NCBI GenBank assembly: GCA_003123965.1
Contig: NNSL01000440.1
Span: 1 to 13,045, forward strand
Origin: Balneolaceae bacterium SMO_bin1
GTDB taxonomy: Bacteria; Bacteroidota; Rhodothermia; Balneolales; Balneolaceae
Length of the DNA: 13,045 nt
Direction of reading: 5' to 3'
Shown here: piece after piece, positions 7,554 to 13,045 of the stretch
How the letters are laid out: each line of letters opens with the position of its first letter
Position numbering within the stretch: the stretch's first letter is position 1
The notes under the pieces: generated by a model
Seen by the model: the letters and a program-made list of their open reading frames with translations, nothing else
Databases searched by the model: none
Told to the model about the DNA's origin: nothing
Translations under genes and position numbers: made by a program

Positions 7554-8081
7554 CTATTCAAAGTTTTTTCGCTCTGCCTCGTAATCTTCCTCAGAAATTA
7601 GACCTTGCTGCCAAAGGCCCGTCAGGTAATCCATTCGTTCCATATTCCCGGGCTGGTAATCGGGCTTTTTCTGCTGGGTTTTCTGGCGCTGCTTGTGCCG
7701 TTCTTTCTCTGATTCAACCGCCTGCTCAAGGATATTTAGTAAATTTTGGGGCTCTTCGAGGCCTATAAGTTCCATTTTTGAGGCCGAAGTATGCAGCACC
7801 AGGGTGCCGATGTCCAACTTTTCCTGCATCCAGCTTCTTTGAAGTTCTATATCATCAATATCTGCCAGGTCTACATTGTGCTGATACTTTTTATCTGCCT
7901 TGCTGATTTGGGTATCACTGATTTTGTAAACTTGTCTCTTATGATTCTTGCGCACAAAATAGAGGGCAATTAAACCAATGCCGACTATAGGAATGGCTAA
8001 GACAGAAAACAGGTAGGGCCAAAAGTACGCTTTCCAGCTCGGATTCAGCTTAAATGTCCTATCAGATTGTTGCTGAGCCAT
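7554..8081 (-). CDS. Membrane protein with bacterial PH-like domain and C-terminal SHOCT-like segment
   Basis: 175-residue protein starting at the ATG at 8081 (MAQQQSDRTFKLNPSW). Residues about 17-42 (WPYLFSVLAIPIVGIGLIALYF) form a short hydrophobic hairpin, as in bacterial PH (bPH/DUF304) membrane proteins. Next is a beta-rich PH-like domain (VYKISDTQISKADKKY, then DLADIDDIELQRSW, GTLVLHTSA and a closing helix LLNILEQAVESEKER), a Lys/Gln linker (KERHKQRQKTQQKK), and a final helix pair MDYLTGLWQQGLISEEDYEAER that fits SHOCT (short C-terminal domain, L..L...G.IteeEye.kk). The open frame extends upstream to a TTG at 8138 and includes an ATG at 8132, but the 8081 start gives the usual N-terminus. 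The role is unknown; bPH plus SHOCT proteins are thought to be membrane-associated scaffolds. It is divergent from ccmC. Confidence 0.85.
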   Translation of the reverse strand: MAQQQSDRTFKLNPSWKAYFWPYLFSVLAIPIVGIGLIALYFVRKNHKRQVYKISDTQISKADKKYQHNVDLADIDDIELQRSWMQEKLDIGTLVLHTSASKMELIGLEEPQNLLNILEQAVESEKERHKQRQKTQQKKPDYQPGNMERMDYLTGLWQQGLISEEDYEAERKNFE

Positions 8082-8256
8082 TGTTATAGATAAATAGAAT
8101 TTCACATTTACTTCAAATAACAATCGTAACATAGGCAAAATTCGGAGAAATAGAAGCCCTGAATTTGCCGTTTATTTCGTATATTATCAGGCTTTATTTG
8201 GCCGTTTGTCTAAGGCACTATTGCCATTTATCAATCTGAATTTGCAAAGCGATTCT

Positions 8257-8928
8257 GTGAGTAAATTAAAACCGTGGAAATATGCAGTGGCCCTCTGGAT
8301 GACAGGTGTTATCATTGCCGGGTTTCTTATTCCGCTGCCCGATATTCCCATCCTGGAGGAATCGGCCCGAAACTTGTTTCTGCATGTTCCTATGTGGTTC
8401 ACTATGGCGGTATGTTTTGCGGGTGGACTTTACTACAGCATAAAATATTTGAACGATGAGAACATGCACACCGATCGCAAAGCAGAAACTATTACGCAGG
8501 TTGGATTGGTGTTTGGTATTTGCGGACTGCTGACCGGCTCGCTCTGGGCTCGTTTTACCTGGGGCACGTGGTGGACATTTGCCGAGCCGCGTATGAATCT
8601 TTCAGCGTTGGCAATGATGATTTATGTAGCTTATTTTGTGCTTCGTACTGCTTTCGATGACCCGCAAAAGCGGGCGAAAATTTCGGCAATTTTCAACATT
8701 TTTGCAGCTACAACCATCCCGTTTTTGTTGTACATCATTCCCCGGCAGCTTCCGAGTTTGCATCCGGGGGCCGAGGGTAACCCGGCCTTTAGTGAAATAA
8801 CGGCACCGGAATTGCGCTATATATTTTATCCGGCCGTTGTAGGATTTATTGGCCTTGCAATTTGGTTGACGAATATCGGCGTACGGTACAAAAAAATTAA
8901 AGATCAGATTGAGTATTCAACTGCATGA
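8257..8928 (+). CDS. ccmC: Cytochrome c maturation heme-handling protein CcmC
   Basis: 223-residue polytopic inner-membrane protein, about six helices, that loads heme onto CcmE at the periplasmic face. The two heme-ligand histidines expected for CcmC are present: His43 in FLHVPMWF and His169 in SLHPGAEG. The tryptophan-rich WWD loop is at 102-115 but reads WGTWWTFAEPRMNL instead of the usual WGxWWxWDxRLT, with Phe for the last Trp, Ala-Glu in place of the Asp, and apparently one extra residue. I chose GTG at 8257 (MSKLKPWKYAVALWMTG), which gives the expected short N-terminus; TTG codons at 8206, 8221 and 8242 are alternatives adding up to 17 residues. Its stop overlaps the start of the ccmD-like gene by 4 bp. 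ccmA and ccmB, the ABC transporter partners, are not in the window. The start is uncertain; the family is firm. Confidence 0.92.
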   Translation: MSKLKPWKYAVALWMTGVIIAGFLIPLPDIPILEESARNLFLHVPMWFTMAVCFAGGLYYSIKYLNDENMHTDRKAETITQVGLVFGICGLLTGSLWARFTWGTWWTFAEPRMNLSALAMMIYVAYFVLRTAFDDPQKRAKISAIFNIFAATTIPFLLYIIPRQLPSLHPGAEGNPAFSEITAPELRYIFYPAVVGFIGLAIWLTNIGVRYKKIKDQIEYSTA

Positions 8929-9191
8929 AAAAAGTTTTAGCTCAAGTACAAGAAGATACCACGGCTGTCGTTGATACACTGTCATCGAGCTATGGCGATA
9001 AATGGGCAGGAGCCGAATCGGCCGAGCAAGCGGGCACTATCATTGCCGCCCTGGCCTCTAACGACCTGATTTTTGTGGTACTCGGCGTAAGTTTGATCAT
9101 CTGGTTCGTACTGCTGTTTTTTATCATTCGAACCGATCGCAAAGTCAGCCGGTTGGAAGAAACAATTCAAAATCAATCAAGCGATACGTAA
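8925..9191 (+). CDS. ccmD: CcmD-like small membrane protein
   Basis: 88-residue protein with one transmembrane helix (about 48-68, LIFVVLGVSLIIWFVLLFFI) followed directly by the CcmD-type charged end RTDRKVSRLEETI (69-81). CcmD helps release heme-loaded CcmE from the CcmABC complex. The ATGA at 8925 overlaps the ccmC stop. About 45 residues lie ahead of the helix (MKKVLAQVQEDTTAVVDTL, then an acidic Ala-rich part); typical CcmD has only a few, so this one has an extra soluble N-terminal region, possibly periplasmic. The call rests on the helix-RLE pattern and the exact position between ccmC and ccmE. Confidence 0.8.
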   Translation: MKKVLAQVQEDTTAVVDTLSSSYGDKWAGAESAEQAGTIIAALASNDLIFVVLGVSLIIWFVLLFFIIRTDRKVSRLEETIQNQSSDT

Positions 9192-9194
9192 CCT

Positions 9195-9599
9195 ATGAAA
9201 CCGAAAGTAATTATCGGCGTTGTGGCCATCATCGGGTTTACAACTTTGTTGATGGTAAATTTCAGCAACAGCATAAGTACATACACAAATTTTAATGATG
9301 CCGAAGATCGAGAAAGTGCTCACGTAGTAGGCAAGTGGGAAAATTCAAAAGCCTATGGCTTTTCGGTTGAAGACAAACAGTTTAGCTTTTTCATGGAAGA
9401 TGAAGAGGGTAATGTTCGCAAGGTGGTATATCCCAAGCCAAAGCCCAATAACTTTGAGCAGGCCGAAAAATTGGTAGTAATTGGAAGTATGCAAAATGGG
9501 GTGTTTTACGCCAACGACATGCTCATGAAGTGCCCATCAAAATACAATGCTACCGGCGAAGAACCTGAATTTCAACCAGCTCAGCCGCAAACGAGTTAA
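9195..9599 (+). CDS. ccmE: Heme chaperone CcmE, Cys (CxxxY) type
   Basis: 134-residue membrane-anchored heme chaperone that carries covalently bound heme from CcmC to CcmF in the periplasm. An N-terminal anchor (VIIGVVAIIGFTTLLMVNF) precedes an OB-fold beta domain (VVGKWENSKAYGF, FSFFMEDEEGNVRKVVY, EKLVVIGSM, GVFYANDML). At the heme site the family normally has H-x-x-x-Y within a KHDENY-like stretch; here it is Cys113-Pro-Ser-Lys-Tyr117 in MKCPSKYN, with no His nearby. CxxxY CcmE is known from archaea and some bacteria as part of a variant System I reported to lack CcmH. The tail is Gln/Pro-rich. It starts 3 bp after the ccmD-like stop and ends 3 bp before ccmF. Confidence 0.93.
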   Translation: MKPKVIIGVVAIIGFTTLLMVNFSNSISTYTNFNDAEDRESAHVVGKWENSKAYGFSVEDKQFSFFMEDEEGNVRKVVYPKPKPNNFEQAEKLVVIGSMQNGVFYANDMLMKCPSKYNATGEEPEFQPAQPQTS

Positions 9600-9602
9600 A
9601 TT

Positions 9603-12092
9603 ATGATTGGAATTTGGGGTAAAGTTCTTATTAATGCCGCCTTTATTTTCAGTATTCTGGCGGGCATCGGGTACTTGCTGTACGCTCGCAACGATAATAA
9701 TCGTTATTACCGGGCGTCGAACTGGTTGTTCGGCCTGCATGGTTTATTCCTGATCATAGCGTCCGGACTGCTGGTGTATATTATTCTCACGCATCAGTTC
9801 AACTACTATTACGTTTACAATTACACCAGCTCAGATCTGCAGCTGAAATACCTTGTCTCAGCCTTTTGGGGCGGGCAGGAAGGTAGCTTTATGCTGTGGA
9901 TACTATTTTCTTTTATCATTGGTCTTGGGCTGATGAAATGGACGCAGAAGCCTTATCGCGGGCCGGTGTTATTCTTTCTCACGCTCACCCATGTGTTTCT
10001 GCTATCCATGGTTTCCGGATTGCATATCGGTGATGTCGCCATTGGCGCGTCGCCGTTCAGAACAATTGCCGAGGCCATGCCCAATGCCCCGTTTATACAG
10101 GCCAACCCAGATTTTGTGCCCGCTGACGGCCGGGGCCTCAACGATCTGCTTAAAAGTCCGTGGATGGTCATCCATCCGCCTATACTTTTTGTCGGTTTCG
10201 CAATGATGACGGTTCCCTACTGTTTTGCGATGGCCGCACTCTGGAAGAAAAAATATAATGAGTGGGTCAATCCGGCACTGCCATGGACGTTGGCAGCCAA
10301 TGTTGCACTGCTCACGGCTATTTTCCTTGGCGGTTACTGGGCGTATGTTACGCTATCGTTTGGCGGCTACTGGGCCTGGGACCCGGTTGAAAATGCATCG
10401 CTTGTTCCATGGCTGTTGGGAACAGCGGGCATCCATACGATGATTATTCAGCGCAAAAGCTCAACTTCGCAAAAAGCATCAATTGTATTTGCGCTGCTGG
10501 CTTATGTGTTCGTTATTTACGAGACCTTTCTAACGCGCTCCGGTATACTAGAAGACGCCTCGGTGCACAGTTTTGTTGATCTGGGACTTTATTGGCAGCT
10601 TATAATTTTTATGGGCGTCATGACCGGCGTATGCGTCCTGTTTTTTGCATGGCGATACAATGACCTGCCCAGCCAAACGCGTGAAACCAAATTCTTGAGT
10701 CGTGAGTTTTTTACCTTTTCCGGCGCCATGGTGCTGTTTCTGCTCGGATTGATCATAATTTTGGGAACCAGCTCACCCATTATTGGCTTGCTGTTTACCG
10801 AAAACCCAACGCCGCCCGAAATTAGCTTTTACAACGACTGGACGTACCCGCTTGCGATTATTGCGGCCCTTATGACGGTAGTTGGCCAAATGCTATTCTG
10901 GAAAAAGCAGGACGCCGAAACGCTGGCGCAAGATTTACTGCCACCGGTAGCCATTACCTCCATTGTTACTTTGGCTACCATTATGATAGCCAATATTTAT
11001 GACTGGTATGTCATGGTGTTTCTCTTTGCGGGATGGTTCGCCATCATCGGCAACGGTTTTGTAATGGGAAGGCTCATGTTCAAAAATCCCAAATTAATTG
11101 GCGGCTCGCTAACCCATGTAGGCTTTGGCGTGCTGATGCTCGGTGTGCTGGCTTCTTCACTGTATAACACCGAATTGCTCGATGAATCAGCCATGAAATA
11201 CAACCAGGCAATTAAGGCAGGGCAAGTTACCGATGAGCAAGGATTCCCGAGAACCCAAACCGTTAGTTTTATCCAGTTGAACCTAAATGAACCAACGGTA
11301 ATAAATAACGAGTATTTAATTACATACGAGGGCTACACACTTGAAGATCAACCCCGGCCGGGTCAACAACAGTATAAAATCAGAGTTGAACCGCTTGATG
11401 GTTCCAGCGGCGGTATCTATTTGAATCCCCAGGTATACCCCATGTCGGCTTCCGCACCCGGCGGCTCCATTCAATGGTCAATAGACCCCGACGTGTATAC
11501 CGGTTGGTTTAGTGATATCTACCTTTACGTAAGCGGCAGCTCCTATGTAGAGCGCAAAAACGAGCAGCTGGCCGAGCAAAAGCAGCAAAGAAATGAACAG
11601 GCTGCGGCAACTACCGCACCTGACTCGTCTGAGGTACAGGAAATTACCATGAGTGAAGGCGAATCTATATCGGTTGGTGGTTTTGATATTGACTTTGGCT
11701 CATTTACCCAGGTGAGCGATGAAAGCCTGCCCGATAGCACAATGATTGCCGTGCGCGCCCGTCTGGAAGTCAGTCATCAAGCCAGCGGCGATGATCAAAC
11801 GCTGCGCCCGCTTTTTGCAATCTATACTGAGCAGGGCAAAAGCTACAGCTATTCCCCGCCGCAGCAAATTCAGGGTCACAATGTAAGCGTTCGATTTACA
11901 AACATTGACCCGCAGAGCGGTGATATCACCCTCGAGGTTGAAGGGCTTGATGAAACGTACGAAGAAGAATGGGTACTGGTGGTGGCCGAAGAAAAACCGT
12001 TTATTTCGGTAGTTTGGCTTGGTACATTTCTGCTGATGATTGGATTCAGTGTTTCCATATTTCGCCATTGGGGCCGCGAACGCCACAAATAA
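9603..12092 (+). CDS. ccmF: Cytochrome c heme lyase subunit CcmF, extended
   Basis: 829-residue CcmF, the core of the heme lyase that takes heme from CcmE and attaches it to apocytochromes c. Characteristic segments: AFWGGQEGSFMLW (87-99), IHPPILFVGFAM (190-201), the WWD loop GGYWAWDPVENAS (254-266), which is intact here, and TRSGILEDASVHSF (311-324). Candidate heme-ligand His residues are His191, His278, His322 and His505 (in THVGFGVLMLG). About 14 hydrophobic helices lie in the first 520 residues. They are followed by a soluble region of roughly 270 residues including a Gln/Glu-rich segment (EQLAEQKQQRNEQ) and beta strands, and a last helix (SVVWLGTFLLMIGFSVSIF) near the end. Typical CcmF is about 650 residues, so the periplasmic C-terminal loop is much enlarged. 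It is the last gene of the tightly packed ccm run, 57 bp ahead of truA. Confidence 0.97.
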   Translation: MIGIWGKVLINAAFIFSILAGIGYLLYARNDNNRYYRASNWLFGLHGLFLIIASGLLVYIILTHQFNYYYVYNYTSSDLQLKYLVSAFWGGQEGSFMLWILFSFIIGLGLMKWTQKPYRGPVLFFLTLTHVFLLSMVSGLHIGDVAIGASPFRTIAEAMPNAPFIQANPDFVPADGRGLNDLLKSPWMVIHPPILFVGFAMMTVPYCFAMAALWKKKYNEWVNPALPWTLAANVALLTAIFLGGYWAYVTLSFGGYWAWDPVENASLVPWLLGTAGIHTMIIQRKSSTSQKASIVFALLAYVFVIYETFLTRSGILEDASVHSFVDLGLYWQLIIFMGVMTGVCVLFFAWRYNDLPSQTRETKFLSREFFTFSGAMVLFLLGLIIILGTSSPIIGLLFTENPTPPEISFYNDWTYPLAIIAALMTVVGQMLFWKKQDAETLAQDLLPPVAITSIVTLATIMIANIYDWYVMVFLFAGWFAIIGNGFVMGRLMFKNPKLIGGSLTHVGFGVLMLGVLASSLYNTELLDESAMKYNQAIKAGQVTDEQGFPRTQTVSFIQLNLNEPTVINNEYLITYEGYTLEDQPRPGQQQYKIRVEPLDGSSGGIYLNPQVYPMSASAPGGSIQWSIDPDVYTGWFSDIYLYVSGSSYVERKNEQLAEQKQQRNEQAAATTAPDSSEVQEITMSEGESISVGGFDIDFGSFTQVSDESLPDSTMIAVRARLEVSHQASGDDQTLRPLFAIYTEQGKSYSYSPPQQIQGHNVSVRFTNIDPQSGDITLEVEGLDETYEEEWVLVVAEEKPFISVVWLGTFLLMIGFSVSIFRHWGRERHK

Positions 12093-12149
12093 CAGGAGCT
12101 CTTAGAATCTGCCAACGCCCTTTTCTTATCATCTTTATCGGACTCATGG

Positions 12150-12878
12150 ATGCCACGATATAAACTCTACATCGAATTTGAGGGAACGGCGTACAGTGGA
12201 TGGCAAATACAGCCCAACGTACCTACGGTTGAAGAGGAGATTGAAAACGGGTTGAGCCGAATTTTACAGGAGCCTATCGATATTATTGGGCAGGGCCGAA
12301 CCGACAGTGGGGTTCATGCCGAAGAACAGATTGCGCATGTTGATATTGATAAGGAAATCAATACTGATGATGTGCTCTACGCCCTGCTGGGGGTGCTGCC
12401 GCGTGATATTGCAGTGTGGAAAATGGAAAAAGTGACCGCTGATTTCCACGCACGGTTTGATGCGCAATCGCGGCAGTACCGTTATCAAATCGTTACACGG
12501 CCAAGCCCGCTTTTGTACAATTTTGCGGCTTTTGAACCACAGCTGACGAATTTTGAAGCCATGCGTAATTGTGCGGCTATGATTCGCGGAGAGCATGATT
12601 TTGAATGTTTTAGCAAAGCGAATAAAGATCAGCAGGGTGCAGTTTGCACGGTAACGCGATCAGAATTTACTCGAGATAATCACCTTATTGTTTATCGCAT
12701 TGCGGCCAACCGTTTCGTGCACCACATGGTGCGCCGGCTGGTGGGGAGCATGCTCCAGGTTGGTCGGGGCAAATGGCCGCCTGAAAAGTTTGCGGATTTA
12801 TTAAATCACCCCGATGAAGAAAAAAGTAGCCATGGAGCGCCGGCAAAGGGGCTTATACTTGAAAAAGTTAATTATTAA
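12150..12878 (+). CDS. truA: tRNA pseudouridine(38-40) synthase TruA
   Basis: 242-residue cytoplasmic enzyme that converts uridines 38-40 of the tRNA anticodon stem-loop to pseudouridine. The N-terminal YKLYIEFEGTAYSGWQIQPN is typical, and the catalytic Asp52 sits in GQGRTDSGVHA (47-57). The second conserved block RQYRYQI is present, as are HDFECFSK and the C-terminal half signature FVHHMVRRLVGSMLQVG. The length is normal for TruA. The start is the ATG at 12150; an overlapping ATG at 12146 is in another frame and stops after five codons. It is 57 bp downstream of ccmF on the same strand and may be read from the ccm transcript. Just past its stop lie the tRNA-Asn promoter and a small hairpin. 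Confidence 0.97.
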   Translation: MPRYKLYIEFEGTAYSGWQIQPNVPTVEEEIENGLSRILQEPIDIIGQGRTDSGVHAEEQIAHVDIDKEINTDDVLYALLGVLPRDIAVWKMEKVTADFHARFDAQSRQYRYQIVTRPSPLLYNFAAFEPQLTNFEAMRNCAAMIRGEHDFECFSKANKDQQGAVCTVTRSEFTRDNHLIVYRIAANRFVHHMVRRLVGSMLQVGRGKWPPEKFADLLNHPDEEKSSHGAPAKGLILEKVNY

Positions 12879-12895
12879 ATTCTCCCAAAAAGTGC

Positions 12896-12927
12896 TTGAC
12901 TTGCGATATCAGTAATTATTATATTTG
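12896..12927 (+). promoter_or_regulatory. Likely promoter of tRNA-Asn, Bacteroidota-type -7 element
   Basis: TTGACT (12896-12901), an 18-bp spacer, then TATATTTG (12920-12927). The second element matches the Bacteroidota -7 consensus TAnnTTTG exactly, and TTGACT fits both the -33 TTG of that class and a classical -35. It lies 18 bp past the truA stop and about 45 bp upstream of the tRNA, so transcription should begin near 12932-12935. This is the clearest promoter in the window. Confidence 0.75.
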
Positions 12928-12933
12928 TGCTTT

Positions 12934-12963
12934 CTCAGCGGGATGGCTGAGTATTGATTTTTT
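12934..12963 (+). other. Small hairpin between promoter and tRNA-Asn
   Basis: CTCAGC (12934-12939) pairs with GCTGAG (12946-12951) around a 6-nt loop, followed after six bases by TTTTTT (12958-12963). It could be a weak terminator for truA or a structured 5' leader of the tRNA precursor, since it begins about where transcription from the preceding promoter would start. Confidence 0.5.
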
Positions 12964-12971
12964 GATTTTAT

Positions 12972-13045
12972 TCCTCGGTAGCTCAGCGGCAGAGCAATCG
13001 GCTGTTAACCGATGGGTCGTAGGTTCGAATCCTACCCGGGGAGCC
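12972..13045 (+). tRNA. tRNA-Asn (anticodon GTT)
   Basis: A complete cloverleaf can be drawn. The acceptor stem TCCTCGG (12972-12978) pairs with CCGGGGA (13036-13042), with one T-G pair. The D arm is GCTC/GAGC around AGCGGCAGA. The anticodon stem ATCGG/CCGAT encloses loop CTGTTAA with anticodon GTT (Asn). The variable loop is five bases, and the T arm GTAGG/CCTAC encloses TTCGAAT. The discriminator is G at 13043, followed by CC at the window edge, so a 3' CCA is probably encoded with its A just outside. Confidence 0.97.

Noticed and set aside
11700..12086. A 128-codon minus-strand open frame inside ccmF
   Set aside because: It is antisense to the C-terminal part of CcmF, with no supporting start context or domain features.
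12934..12951. A partial or decayed tRNA upstream of tRNA-Asn
   Set aside because: Only about eight bases resemble a D arm; no acceptor, anticodon or T arm can be drawn around it.
1..13045. CRISPR arrays, insertion sequences, integrase/att sites, phage or toxin-antitoxin genes
   Set aside because: No regularly spaced repeats, transposase motifs, terminal inverted repeats or typical defence proteins are visible on either strand.

Overview
The window looks like chromosomal DNA from a member of the Bacteroidota in the broad sense, most likely the Balneolota/Rhodothermota side. That placement is an inference. It rests on moderate G+C, weak or absent Shine-Dalgarno sequences, several likely GTG/TTG starts, a TAnnTTTG-type promoter element before the tRNA gene, and family content: DUF3108, DUF2059, a DPP-IV-like S9 peptidase, and a Ccm system with a Cys-type CcmE. 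No phage, insertion sequence, CRISPR array or defence island is visible.

Left part, leftward transcription (1-1657): a small lipoprotein, a short winged-helix-like protein, a biotin carrier protein and the start of murA (cut by the window edge). They are tightly packed and probably one operon. The biotin carrier gene is split by a one-base frameshift near 610. Rightward from about 1799: a secreted DUF3108 protein whose signal peptide is put out of frame by a missing T in a six-T run, then dut (dUTPase, 8-bp overlap), then an MFS exporter with a 10-bp perfect inverted repeat just upstream.

Middle (4440-8081), leftward: a secreted S9 prolyl-oligopeptidase/DPP-IV-like peptidase with its own terminator, a secreted DUF2059 protein with its own terminator, and a membrane-anchored PH-like protein with a C-terminal SHOCT-like helix pair.

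Right part, rightward (8257-12878): a compact cytochrome c maturation cluster ccmC-ccmD-ccmE-ccmF, with 4-bp overlap or 3-bp gaps, that would move heme across the membrane and attach it to apocytochromes c. CcmE carries Cys instead of the usual heme-binding His (CPSKY), the hallmark of the variant System I known from archaea and some bacteria. CcmC has an altered WWD signature and CcmF a large C-terminal periplasmic region. truA follows, then a strong-looking promoter, a small hairpin and tRNA-Asn(GTT) at the right edge.

I found no clearly undescribed system. The points most worth checking are the Cys-type Ccm cluster with its divergent CcmC, the two homopolymer frameshifts, and the inverted repeat before the transporter.
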